From the NCBI GenBank assembly GCA_943735955.1, contig OX030957.1, positions 12,947,017-13,011,016 on the forward strand: a stretch of DNA of 64,000 bases. The letters run 5' to 3'. The notes beneath the pieces were generated by a model. The model worked only from the letters and a program-made list of their open reading frames with translations, made no database searches and was not told the DNA's origin. The translations under genes and the position numbers were made by a program. The stretch is from Piscicola geometra (lineage: Eukaryota > Annelida > Clitellata > Hirudinida > Piscicolidae). How positions within the stretch are numbered: position 1 is the first letter of the stretch; the number at the start of each line of letters is the position of its first letter. Below are positions 1-13,300 of the stretch, one piece after another.

Positions 1-1753
1 GTTTAAAAAAAAAGAATAGTGTTTGTACCAAAATAAATTTGTGATATTTCTCCATAAAAAGAATCTTTCTTGGTACTTCTAACTTGTCTGGTCTTTGCAG
101 AATGGCAGTCTAAAGTTCCTGGAAATAGTAAGTGTAGAAAATAATTTTTAATATTGAATGTTTTTCCATGTCATTATTTTGGTGGCAACATAGTTTTTAT
201 TTTGTTCCAATTCATTCACCCTTTTAAAAATTAGTATGAATGTATTGCAATGATTAAACATGATGACTCCAATCTCACCAGTTTCTTCTCACAACATTCC
301 ACTGCCAAGTCAATCAATCAATCAAATAAATTTCTATAGCGCTCTTCCTCAAAGACAAGAACGTTATGCGTTAGAAACGCCACAGTGCGAAAATAGATGA
401 ATAGAAAATAATTTGAGTGCCTTCAAAGCAGTAGATAGAGACCGTAGCCCAAATCTGCAACATTGAAGCATTTAAGACCAAGAAACCGGCAAGGTGACAA
501 AGGTTCATAATCTTCTACCAGAACAACTTATTCATCTCAACAAGAACCAGAGAAAAGGGCTCTTTTTCGGTAGTTGTGGGGCTTTGAGAGAGTGAAACAT
601 CTGCCGTTTTATTCAGTTTTATCGAGCTTAGAGCTATTCAACGTTTCACACTCCATAAATGATAACGACATTATATTTTGTTTTGAAAAGATGGAAAAAA
701 TTTATAAATGAATTATTAGATATTTCTCTTAAACATATTCCCAATAGAAAGTTTTAGCTTTAAAAATAACCACGTTGTAACATACCTTCAAAAGACTGGT
801 TGTGATAAAAAATCTTTTATAAATTCTTTTTTGAAAAACGCTTATTAATAAATTACAAAAAGATATTGAATTTTTTTTGACAAAAAATAATGATATAAAT
901 GAGAAAATAATGAATAACGTCAAATATAATAAGTAAACTCTCAAAAATCGTGACTCTCAAAAAGCAGCAACATTTTGATAAATTTCAAATTAATTTTTTT
1001 TTAACTTTATGCACGAGCTCTGACTTATACACGCATCTTTCACTCACTGCCTATTTATTATATTTCACCTAGTTATAATCTTCAAAGAAGTTGCTTCCAT
1101 TTTATATTTTGCAGCCTATTTTTCTTTTTCTTCGAATTAAAGTAAATAATGTAATATACAGCGTCTCCATAATCGGCTAGTTAATCAAAAATTATCAGTT
1201 TTTCAATTTTTTTTTAAGATAATGAATTAAACAACTGTTTTTATTAATAAAAAGCATAAGATTAAATATGTTTGTGTGAAAGAAAAAGATGAACCAGATG
1301 GGGAAGTTGAGGAAGCAAAATAAAAATCACTGTGGGATTTTTTAAAAGAGTTGATGTGAGAGGTGTTATTTCTTTTTCTTGGAGGGGTTTGTTTGTTCAG
1401 AGAAGGAACTCCTGGATTGGAAAAATATTGTTTAAAAAAAATCAAGTTCATTTTTATTTTTCCATTTTTTCATATCGTTTTATGATTGATTGAAAGTTAA
1501 ACTGCATTTTTTCATAAATCAATATAATTTTTTCAAAATAGGATGCATTGGTAAACTGAAAATTGCAATATTTTGAAACATCTGATCTAAAAAAGTATAA
1601 CGATTTTTAATATATTTACTCCTTTCACATTTCTTCAGTTCTCGATGTCATCAGTGTTTCTCTTCTTTTATACTCACAAATAGGCAGATGCTAACGATTA
1701 AGAAAGGGTTTGAAGTCTTATATTTCCTGGCTTTCCTGCATCGAGAGACTCAC
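1..1753. other. AT-rich non-coding stretch
   Basis: I see no convincing coding region here. The only recognisable item is a short repeat near 310-400 (separate entry). Open frames in this stretch are short, AT-driven and without family resemblance. It may be intron or 3' flank of the minus-strand immunoglobulin gene. Confidence 0.5.
305..400. repeat. (TCAA)n-tailed dispersed repeat fragment
   Basis: A short run of TCAA units is followed by AAATAAATTTCTATAGCGC and a GC-richer tail. This looks like the end of a dispersed retroelement with a simple tetranucleotide tail. A similar ATCAATCAACCAAATAAATTTC run occurs near 61,244-61,270. Family not identified. Confidence 0.35.
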
Positions 1754-1818
1754 TTCTGGAGAGAGTTGCTGATGAGTTTTTCGAGCCCACAGCGTTTGAA
1801 ACAACCAAGATGTAGCTC
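1754..1818 (-). CDS. Candidate exon: end of an Ig-like domain lacking the second cysteine
   Basis: On the minus strand a 65-bp exon can be drawn between an acceptor (CAG at about 1819-1821) and a strong donor GTGAGT (1753-1748). It codes for SYILVVSNAVGSKNSSATL, which resembles the F-G strands of an Ig domain, but has Leu where the canonical second Cys would be. Entry is phase 2, matching the phase-2 exit of the Ig3 exon ending at 5764, and exit is phase 1. It could be an alternative downstream exon of the IgSF gene or part of another gene. The polypyrimidine tract is poor, so confidence is limited. Confidence 0.35.
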
Positions 1819-2211
1819 CTGAAAGACCTGCTCTCAACCTTGGGATTTCAATAGAATGAAATGGTGCTGGACAAATAAAGTTGAGACTGAATTTTGGATA
1901 TATGAACTAGAATAATATATTAAAAAAAGTATATTATAAACTACTCAACGATTTGAGATAGATAGATTATAAACAATGCTTTCATGTATTTTTTTAGATA
2001 TTGTTAGTTTTTAAACTAAAGTTTGTGTTTTAAATTAAAATTTTAATATCATAAATGTATTATAATTAAATAGGAGTAATCAATTAAAATAATGTATTTT
2101 AATCAATTGATAAAAGATGAAAACCTGTAAAACCTTTAGCTTTATTTCAGAACTTTCTGGATTGTGGATCTGAAAAATAAATAAATTTATATAAAATGTA
2201 TGTATACAGTT

Positions 2212-2441
<230 letters not shown>

Positions 2442-3297
2442 CTCTTTTCATACTTCAGTGGAAGAAAAAACATCTATCTAGCTGTCTTAATTTATATTTT
2501 GAAAGCGCTGACCTTAAACTCTTTTTTAAATAATGAGTTTGCTTATTCAGCTTCTGAAGACATATGGCTTCAAATGATAGTTGGGAGATAACCCGCATCA
2601 TTCTTAACAGAGTAGCACAAGTGAATCTTTCACGCTTCACAGTTTCATTTTAAATCAACGTAGTTCAATCAAAAACCAGATTTGTAAAATCTTTTCTATG
2701 ATATTTGAAAACTTGAAATTTTTTTTATGAATTAGTTTTTAATATTTAATTTCCCATGCTACACAAATCAATTTTAATAAACTTTTTCATACATTTAATT
2801 TTCTACTTTTTATAAGAATTTTCTGAAACTATGGAAACTAAATTAATTTTCTAATTTATATTTGGAAAATCTCTTTAGTTCTTTTTTTAATGAAAGTTGA
2901 AATAAATATAACTGAGAATGCATTGAAAGCCTTCAAGTGGAAGCTTCGACAGTTTTCGTATGATATTAAGATTAAATTATTTAAATAAATGCATTAAATT
3001 TTAATGATTAAAACATTCACGGACACAAAAAAATTTGCAGTTTTTTTCAGGGCTTCGGTCATTATAGTCTTGTGCAGACAAAGGTTTTCCACCCTAAAGC
3101 CTCATGCGATTTTTGAGAATTGTAATATTTTTTCCATTTTTCATACAGCCTGATGAGTCTGAGTTCTTGAAAAGTTATAGTTTTTATTTTACATAATAAA
3201 AATTGTAGAATCAAAAATATACGTTCATTATCTGAACTTGAGAATTAATTCAAAATCAATTTATAAAACGACAAATCAATTTCATTAACCATATGAA

Positions 3298-3476
3298 AGG
3301 GTGGCTGAGTGTATGACGGCTTTCGATTTGACCAATGTTCATCATTTTAGATTCGTGAGCCAGTGAAAGCGAAGAAGGAAAATTTGCAGCCCACGTGGCT
3401 TTGAAGCTTCTACGGATTATACGCCCCCATAAGATTAATCGTCATTATTATTGTTATTATAATATTATTTTTATTA
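3298..3476 (+). repeat. SINE copy (tRNA-derived head, ATT-rich tail)
   Basis: It begins GGGTGGCTGAGT (like a tRNA A box), has an AGATTCGTGAGCC segment about where a B box would lie, shares the internal TTGACCAAT motif and the GGATTATACGCC 3' module with other copies here, and ends in an (ATT)n-like tail. It is diverged from the copy at 61,774. Confidence 0.7.
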
Positions 3477-4360
3477 ATTGAGGCGTTTTTTTGTAAAAAC
3501 AATAAATTTATAGGTCTTGAATTAGCCAGGTGTGACACGCTGTATCTCATACGCCTATTAATTGCAGATAATAATTATCGAGAAAAAAATCAAATTTTAA
3601 TAGAAACTAAAAAATCTTTTCAAGTTTGTAAATAGTCTAGTTTGTTCGAACGGGTTACAATGGAAAGAAATTATGTTTTTAAAATACAAAGTAATTTGGA
3701 CAAGAAGCGAACTGCTTGATGGAGATAAATTGCGAACGCATATAAATTCCTTCATTGGAGGAGGAATTTGTACATCCATCTAAACATCTGTTTGCTTGTT
3801 CCGTCACTGTGAACTACGCAAGCATTTGTCTTTCATCCTTCCCGTCTCATCCATTCATTAAAATAACTAAAGAAAGTGCTAACGTAAAACCACAAAACGT
3901 AGAAAGCGCGCTTAATTGTGACACGCGCTTCGTCAAAAACAAGATAAAACCAAATAAAAAATTTAAAAATTTAAAATTTTTTTAGAAAATGGAAATCTTG
4001 AATTGCTATACCATCAAATTCAATTTATGAATCGCACTAGCTTTCAAAAGTGAATTGTAGAGATAAAAAGACCGCGTTATACAGGGTGTTTTAGTTTGGT
4101 CCGAAAGTTTGGCACGAATTCATAAGCCTCAAGGGCCTGCCAAATAAAAGATAATCTTCCCTTTCTCACAATTTGCATACTAATCTATTTCTCTATAAAT
4201 AATAAATTTTGATTTATAATTCGAATTTTTTCATTATTTAAATAGTTTCATGTTTAATTACGTTTTTATTGTTTATTTATGTACAAAACTAGACTCAATA
4301 AAAACAGTAATTAATATATTAATTTTTAAACCATTTGTTAATCCTGAATAACATACTTCC
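3477..4360. other. AT-rich non-coding stretch with possible transposon end
   Basis: No supported gene. On the minus strand it probably holds the 3' UTR of the IgSF gene: AATAAA signals lie at 4277-4272 and 4270-4265, about 90 bp past the stop at 4362. Near 4081 the sequence ACAGGGTGTTTTAGTTTGG resembles the end of a DNA transposon, but no partner end was found. Confidence 0.4.
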
Positions 4361-4361
4361 C

Positions 4362-7300
4362 CTAAATCATACAAGCCTCATTAATCTCAACCTTAACGTC
4401 GCACTCTTCATCGAACTTAATCACAGGCAATGCATCACTTGCATATCGAAGCCTCATCCAGCCACGACAGAAGCACATCGCTTTCCCGTCGATTGAATCC
4501 ACCCACCACCCGTTCTTTCCTTCATGCCATCTTCTGAAACTTGAACGGAACTTTTGATGAATGTGAAACGCAATTAATACGCGCAATTCACAGAAAAGAA
4601 TCAATATCCACTTAATTTGTTCTTTTGCGATCGTAAATCTAATATAAAACTCGCAGGCGATTATACAACAATTATAGTCTCATGGCGATTGAGATTGATT
4701 GCTGAAAGTAAAAAGATTAAATGGTTTGAATTAATTGAAATACAAATCCACTGTCTTTCGGGTTGAAAATAATTGGCCTATTTCATTTATTGATTACATT
4801 TTAAAATAATTTCTTTGATGTAAAACACTGTAAATAGAAACTAATTTCCCATGAATTATTCTTGTGTAGATATCTTAGAAAAACAATTATGCCTAAATTA
4901 CATGAAATGTTATTTTTATTTAAACATTTAAAATTTGATTCTGATGATTAGATGAAGGAAACATAACTATTTATTTCCAATTTTACCAAATTTTACATGA
5001 AAAAGCTTTTTCAAGATCTTTCAATTAAATTTTTATAGCTCAAATTACAAGAATACAATATATTTCCTTTTCCTATTTTATTAAAGAAACTGTCAAAATG
5101 CTTGATCAATTGATAGAATTGAAAAGTTGAAATCGTCATTTACAGTGTAAAACTAAATATTTTTTTGGCGCTTTAAATTTACTTATATAGTTTTTTTAAT
5201 AGTTGATTAGAAGTATGCGCTATAAAAATTTTCAGATATTTAAATTATCTATTGAATGTATACCACTCTAATGAGAATCTTTCCGTACCTAATAAACAAA
5301 TAGGGAAAATTGTGTTTTCTTGAAACATTATGGCTTAGATAAATCTAAAAGAATAAAAAGAAATCATCTTGAAAAAATTAACTTTATTTCACAAATAAAA
5401 GAACTTAAGCCTTTCAAATATCAAAATATTATACTTAGTAAAAATCAATGTTTTCTTAAAATTCTTTTTTTTGACTCTACAAATGGCCATGACAACCTCA
5501 CGATGAAGCAATCTAGCGATAGGGATCTCGAGTGACATAACCACCAACCATCTATTGCTTCTTATCCTGGGCTTTATCACTCTTTTTCATTGGCCTCTTA
5601 CAATCCTACTAGTTGTCTTATTTTTATTGTGACACTTTTCTCATTATTTATGAGTTTTCGAGTTTCCTTCAAGCTTCTTTTAAATATCTCATTTAGTGAC
5701 CAAATTGCACGATTTCGTCAAAATAGATTCGTTTTAAAAGTAATACTTCCCGATTAGTTTAACCTGACATCTTCAAGTGGTCTTTCATAGTGGATTGTGT
5801 TGTTTGCCTTGCAGGTTGTAAGCACTACATGCTTCGATGCGATCATAAGAAGCACTGGCATCAAAGCAGACTCGAAGTTCATAAATCTCGAAGGACTTCT
5901 CTTTTTGCCTGTGATGCTTGCATGCACGCAGGCAGAATGGCGATCCATCAAGGCGGATGACGTAGTATCACAACATGTGAAGCTTCTAATGATGCATTAT
6001 TTTTCATATACCCAAGGTTACTTGCTATATTCAGTGAAAGTGCAGATCAATCGACGTACATTTTTCCTAAAAACAAAATAAATTGTGGTGAAAAAAGTTC
6101 CAATATCTTTTTAAAATTATGAAATGTAAAGCAAACTTCGAAGGCGAGAAACAAACAATTAAATTTAAAAAGCAAACTCTCCAAGACTGGAATAAGCTCA
6201 GAGACGCAAACCTTTTGGGAAGTCTGGAAGCCATGAACGGAGTTTTGGCGCGAGAGAGTGCTTCCGTTGGAGTCGAGAATCCAGTGGTACGAGGAGGGAG
6301 GAGGCCTGGAGAAGACGGTGCACTGCAGCCAAACATCGATCTCCCCTAGAGCCGCTGAATCATTTTTGCATGAAATCAAAGGCCGATCTGTTGCGTGGTG
6401 TTGTCAGTGCTGGTAGACAAGCATGTGAAATTCATAGAAAAGGCTTACTAGGGAAATTTAAGCAGCGAGTTGTGAAGTTCTTTTCTGAAAAAAAGCCATC
6501 TATCTAAGAATGTATTTAATAATGAAAAATTATATAGAAATTTAAAGTTAGTTAAATTTTTTTTCGTAAATTCTTCAAAATTATGTTTATTAATTCTGAT
6601 CGATAGGTTTGAGAAAGAAGAGTTATACAATAGACTAAATGCATGGATAGTGTTTATTCCAATAATTAAATAAAACGATGAATTGATTTGATGCAGTCAT
6701 CCCCCAGGTAAACTAATAATTTACTCGAGATAAATGAGCGAAGATATACTATACTTAACTAAATTATAAATATCTTCTCTATAATTGTTTTTTAATTTTA
6801 TGTTTTTTAAAAATAACTTACCATCAATAGAATTTCAGATTTTTATGGGAAATCATTAATTTTTTATATTTATAAGAATTAAAACCTTCAAGCAAAGACT
6901 CCTAAAAGTAATTCATCAAGTTTTTGAAAGGACAAAAAACGTATCCGACTAACACTCAAACTTAAAAAGTTCTGTCAAAAACCTTCAAACAAACATTTGA
7001 AAGAAAAAAAGTTTTGTTCAGCTAATTCTCAGACGAATTCTTGCGAATTGACTCACGTAGAACGTTGACGATGCCAGAGGTGGAGGTTCCTTGGAGGCCT
7101 GGAACGGTGGCAGTGCAGACGACTTTCTTGGCGTGGTGCTTCAGTGTCATCTTCAAGTTCCGGCTCACTCTCGCCGTCGTTGCAACGATCCTGCGCATCG
7201 AGACGTCGCCGTGCAGGCTGAGCGAGTTGACGAGGTCGAAGTGGTTGGTGAAGTCTTGTCTGGCCAGCTGGATGGTGATGTCTGGCGGAGGATAGCCTCC

Positions 7301-10300
7301 AGTGGTGGTGCACGAAAAGACGGTCGCTTGCCCGTCGAGGAAGAACAGATCAGTGCTCGAGTGCTCGCCGGTGGCGGTGCTGAAGTTGCCGTGCTGGAAG
7401 TTTAAGGGACTGGGATAAATGTCGTTGAGGTGAGATGAAGAGTTGAGAGACTTCGAAGAGTATTGGAGAGGAGAAAGGTTTTTGGGAAGTTTTAAGTGGA
7501 TGACATTGACTGCATCTGCAAGGAGAGTATTGTTATGTTAACCGAAATCCACTTAGTGTTGTTGCATTCTAATTTTTTTTAAATAATTGACATTTGTAAA
7601 TTATTTCCTCGGCTTTTTGTGTGTATCTCTATTGAAAACTTTGTTTAAAATTTGAAAAAATCATACTTCAAGTAATTCTCAGTTTCGAAGAGTTTCATAA
7701 ATACACTAAAAATGATTTATTCAGTAATTAAAACTGAAGGCACCTTTTTCATTCAGTGTTTTCTAAGCTCGCAGCTAAAAACTTGTAAGAACTTTTGTTG
7801 CTTAAAATTATTAATAAAAAATAATACCCAAATAAATTAAAAACTTTTCCAATGTTCTTGCTTGTAATTTTCTAATTATTATTCAAAATGTATAAAAACC
7901 CAATAAATAAACTTTTTTCAAAGAAACATAAACACTTTAAACTTTAAAATAAAATTATTTTTTGAAAACTTTTTAGTCATCATCATCATCATCATCACCA
8001 TTATAGAATGGGCTCAGTTAAGAAGTCAAGAGGTTTCTTTTTCCACGGCAAAAACAAATGAATTATCCAAAAGTGTCCAAAACAGCGTGACAAGATGGTG
8101 GCGAGGCTGTTTAGTGGCCGACTACTGGCGACAACACAGCTTTTAATGCCTTTCGCTTTTTGAGTAATTGAACGTTGAGTGAGAAAAGTCTTCATTACAA
8201 CATGCCAGTAGTTTTTTGCAGACATTCAAAGCAAGCCAATCACGCCGCATCTAGTTTTGTGTCATAACTGCATTCTCGAAAGGTTCCATGAACTCTTTAT
8301 CAAATCGTCTTTGAGCAGGGTTTTGCTTAATATTTAGAGCTATTAACAAATAGGAAAAAAATAATCATGAAAAACAAACTGAAAAGGAAAACTATAATGC
8401 TTTTCGGATGATCCTCGGAATAAACTGAAGTCGCAAAGTTTTGACTACAAAAATCGTTGAAGGAATTTTACATTGAAAAAGCAAGGCTTGCTACAAAACA
8501 CAAAAGCTGTCTGCATTTATCAATTATTTTGTGATCTTCGGGTTAATTGCGATAATTTACAATATTCCGTGGTCAATAGCTTCCTGCCGGATTTCCTTTC
8601 TTTTTAAAGGCCCTATTTAGGACGTTAAACATATCTTGATTGCATACACCAACGTTCTGTTATCAAAAGAGCAATAGTGATGGTTACCAAAATGTTTCAA
8701 GATAAACATATCCTTGTAAAATATTTTGAACTTTTAATGGTTGAAACTTTCAAAGATTTATAAATTTTGAGTTTGTTTGATACTTCATATCATAAACTGG
8801 AAAATAGAGTTAATTAAAAATAACACATGCAAACCACGAATGAAAAAGAGATGTTCAAAAAATTAACTTCATTTTAATTTTTATTTTGCAGTCATGCTTT
8901 AAATTTTGCAAATATGCTTTCTAATTGTGATTGAAAGTAGAAAAATTAACAGTTTTTAACGAAATTGCTTTTTTGAATGGGCTAACAAATTTTCGGCAAA
9001 ATCGATTTGTTGGAAATCCTTTAAACCCTACCCTATTTTTTAAAGTTTTAGTTTAGAATATAGTTCCTTTTCTACATTTGAGCGTATTAAGCATCCATTA
9101 TTAATAGGCAAACATTTATATATCTTTTTTGATTATCAGGAAAAATGAATGTTAGTAAAATCGAATTTCAAGTAATCCCGAGCACAAACATAGTTTTTCA
9201 TGTTTTTCATCAGCTCAAAAGTTATCCAAAAATCTTGAAAGCTGTTTTGAAATTGTGATGAGTACTTTTTGCAGGCTATTGATCCAGAAATGTCTATAGG
9301 ATGGTTAATTAAACCCAGGATACTATAGCTATAACTCGTGGAAAGCACAAATCACTTTGGTCTTTGTATCGCCATTATTGATGTGTGCCCAGCATTAAAA
9401 CATTCGCTCCCTTGTTGCCATCTTGCTCGTGTCAACACAGCCCATATAACTTCCAGCGTTCTTGTTTAATAGAGTATTTAACAAAAGAATGAAAAGAAAC
9501 TATTATTTTCGCAATTTTGTGTGTTTTTCCTATAAAATGTTTGTTTTATGAACAGATTGAAATAGACCTGTCCCATTTTTTAGTGATGATTTTATTATTA
9601 AATAATTTATTTTAAATATTTTTTTTGCAGTTATTTTTTGTTAGTTTTTCAATTAATGACTTTTGAAAACTCTTTTTTCATGACTATTTTCACTGAGATG
9701 TTTGATTCAAAACAAATTTTAACTGTTAAAAAAATATTTGTGAAGTTTATTTGAGTTAAAGAAAAAGTAAAAAATAAAGTTGTTTATTTCGAACAATTAT
9801 TCATTTAATATGTTATAACTATATTTTTTGAAATACCAAAATTACCTTCAAAAAACTGGGAATTTATTTGTTTGAACAATTTACATAGCATTATTTTCGA
9901 ATCGCAATCATGTTGGCATAGAGTCTAGACTATGCTGAAAACATGAGGAAAAACGGAAATGCCGTGTGGACTTAGGAAAAGTAAATGCAAGATAAAAGTA
10001 TGGGTCAACTAAAATACGGATGCATAGCTAGATTGAAAGTTGATAACATGTTTCACTTGGCGAAGAAAAACTAGTTTTTCTGTAATAAATTTATAAAAAA
10101 TTAAAAAAAGTATAATAATTTTTTATCTTGTTCAAGTTTTAGATTTTATAAAGCTTATGTCGTGTGAGTGGCGCCTCAGTCGCATTATAAATAGGCATTA
10201 TTTTATTGACATTCAAGCGAAGCATGTGAGAGTCATTCGAAGTTTCAAAGCAGGATAAACAAAAGGAAGAGATTTTAATGCCTGCATATAAAAATTACTT

Positions 10301-13300
10301 TTAAAACTGCGTTCCTTCCTCACCGTTTGAATCAAAGAAAAAAGTTGAAAACCAAAATTATTTTGTTATTTTCAGGCGTCAAGATGCCAATGAGCCTCCA
10401 GGAAATATAGCACTTCAAATTCAGAACAAGAATATGCAAAGCATAAATACATTTACTACATTGTCTATTTTCAACACCATCTCCATTATTCACTTTTCAC
10501 ATGTTCGCAATCACCAACAGCGCCGATTGTTATGCGCCAATTAAATGGACGGGCTTTTGTGCTCATAACTGTTTCGACAATAAGATGGCAGTAACGCTAT
10601 GAATGAGGAACCTTTCTGTGGAACTTTGTTTTTTATTTATTTTTTATAATTATTTTTCTGGCTAGGTTTATACTTTTTTATTCTTACTGCTTTTTTTATA
10701 GAGTCGAATGCACTTTTTACACTTTTAATTGTAGTTTTACAAGGTCTGCTGCCACCAACAATAAGTTCTACTCCATAAAAAGAAAATATAACTATGAAGA
10801 AGCAGAATAAATTTTCAATTATAATGAACATAACGAGGTAGAAAAAAGGCAACACAAAAGAGACAGATGAGAAATTGAGAGTGGAACGGCCATATTCTTC
10901 TTTTTATGACAAGGCAAAAGTGCATTAAAAGGTCTTAAAAATGCTAATTGGTCCATAAAAGAAGACTTGAAATACCAGAAAAGTGATTGTTTGCTTCTTC
11001 AAACTCATAGTTTCCCTGGTAAATGACTTTCGACGCAGGATATGTCAGTGTCTTAAAGCACGGCTGAGATTATAGACCAGGAAGCATGGGATTAGAATGG
11101 AGGTCTGAGTGGACGGTGGGGTCGACATGCAATACAATACAATGAAGATTTTTATCAACATGGCGAAACCCTAACGAGCTTCTGGACCAATCGGTGAGGA
11201 ATATAGATACAACTTTAAATTTTTATAATTACCCGTAAAAGTTATACCCGAAAAAAGTAAATAAATAGATATAAAAACAAAATAAAAACAGTGAAAAAAT
11301 AAATGAACATGAGCGCAACTTTTTATTATTCAAAATTTTTGGTTTAAAAAAAAATTGCAACTGTCTGAACTAAGAAGGAAAGATAAAACGTTAGTAACTG
11401 TTGAGTGAATTTAGTTAACGCTTCAAGAAGATTAGAAAATGGATTAAATTAAACTAAAACAACGTGTGACATGCTTTCTAATGAAAAAAAGATATTTCAA
11501 AAAAATAAGACTAGCAGATTTAGTCAAAATAACTTGTCAAATTTCGATGTAAAAATAATAACATAATAATTTAATGAAATAAAAACAGAAAAACCAAAAA
11601 ATTATATTAGTTCACGGTGAAAAAAAGAAAATGAGATGATTACGAGACTGATAAAGTGGCCATAAAGGAAGCGAGTGAGTTTGCAAATGGAATATATAGG
11701 CGGGAGGGTAAAAACAATGAGGTTTCGTTGGACTTTTAAATGCTGTTTTGGGAATACCTTTGGAATTAAAACACATTAATTCATTATCCATCAACCACAT
11801 CTGCATCAGCCTCATTAGAGAGTATATCCAAACCCTCGATCAATCTCGCTACTGCAAGCTTCCTGTTACCTCTAACGAAGACGTGGTGAGTGATGGCGTG
11901 CAGGACCACATTCTTGGGCCCGTTCACTTGGCACGTGTAGTTGCCGCTGTCTTTGACGTCCAAGTCTGGTTTTGGTGGTTGAGCAGGGATTAGTGCGTGG
12001 AAAGATTTGAAGATTTATTTAGTTTTTAATTGCTGTGACCATATAGAGTTCACAAAGCCAACGTTTTTTAAGTTTTAAAACTTGAAACGAGGATAATGAG
12101 TTGGTCAACTTCCTAATAATTTCAAATGTTTCGTTGAACATTTGAAAAAACATATGAGTTTTCACTTGTTCTATGGCATTTTGATGAAAAATTAGTAAAA
12201 AAATATATACATTTAATTTATAATTATGAAAAATATATACATAATTGAAGTCATAATTTTCCATAAATGAAAAAAAATTAATACAAAAAATAATGTATTT
12301 TAAAGTTGGAAGTTTTAAGGTGCGAATAGTTTTCAAGACAACTTATATTTTTCTGGGATCTTTTACATTTATTTTTATTTTTTTAACAACTTTTAAATTA
12401 AAAATTAGCTTCAAAATAGGAACGTGATTCAAAGGAGCAAATAATACTCTCAAGTTTGGAATAATTTATTTTCAAAATTGTTATGAGTTTTATAATTTCA
12501 ATTTGTTTTAAGCTTCTTGTTTAAAATGCCTTGGAGGCAACTTTTTAAATATAGTATTGCCTTGAATTAGTTTATCGAATATAGTTAATCCAAATAAAAT
12601 ATTGTGATAATTAAAGATGAACCAAAATAATGATATTTTCTAAATATAATAACGAATACCAAAAATCTTTTGGTTTTACATCTCTTACGATCAGCAACTC
12701 AACCTTACGACGTCACAGATTGATCATCTTATCGGCCTGGGAGGCAATTCATCCAATAAAGCAAACAGCTCATCAATAATGTTTTCAATTTTTAAACTAT
12801 GTTTTTTTAATTATTCAAAATTATTTTTAGGGTTTAAGGCAATTTATGAAAAAACACGCCTTTTAAAGTCAGCGTATAAACGTTAAGTCAACAAAATTCT
12901 TGCTCTGCAATAAATCTTGCTTTTGTAAGGCCATTGCTTGAATACATGCAAGGTTTTATTAAAATTTACGCCAAAAAAGGGTTTTAGTTTTATCTTTTTT
13001 ATGAGAATCGGTATTTTTTATGTTGCGAGACAAATCTGAATTGAATATACACCATCTTTTTAATCTTTTTCAAAAGAAAGTTATATGAATTCTTAAAATA
13101 TCATATGAAAACTAATCTGAAAATTTTGTAATAGGCATTTAAAATACATTTTCTAGTCAACCATACATATTTAAAACCTTAAGATCTATCGTAAAAAGAG
13201 ACACAACTTTAAACATTATTATAGTGGCGTGTTACCCAAAGCATTTCGAGGCCACTCAGGCTGTGAATTGTGGGCCACTAGGTCATTGGTTGCAGTGGAA

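Noticed and set aside
4081..4100. ACAGGGTGTTTTAGTTTGG as a DNA transposon terminus
   Set aside because: Only one end was seen; no inverted partner or target duplication within several kb.
5797..6081. Plus-strand frames, one Cys/His-rich (CKHYMLRCDHKKH) behind an acceptor-like site
   Set aside because: It looks like a zinc-binding fragment, but the spacing matches no finger and the minus strand gives an Ig F-strand (TTCKANN) with phases that fit the neighbouring exons.
7041..7405. Plus-strand frames across the Ig2 exon
   Set aside because: They are antisense shadows of a GC-rich exon; the minus strand gives a recognisable Ig domain with matching splice sites.
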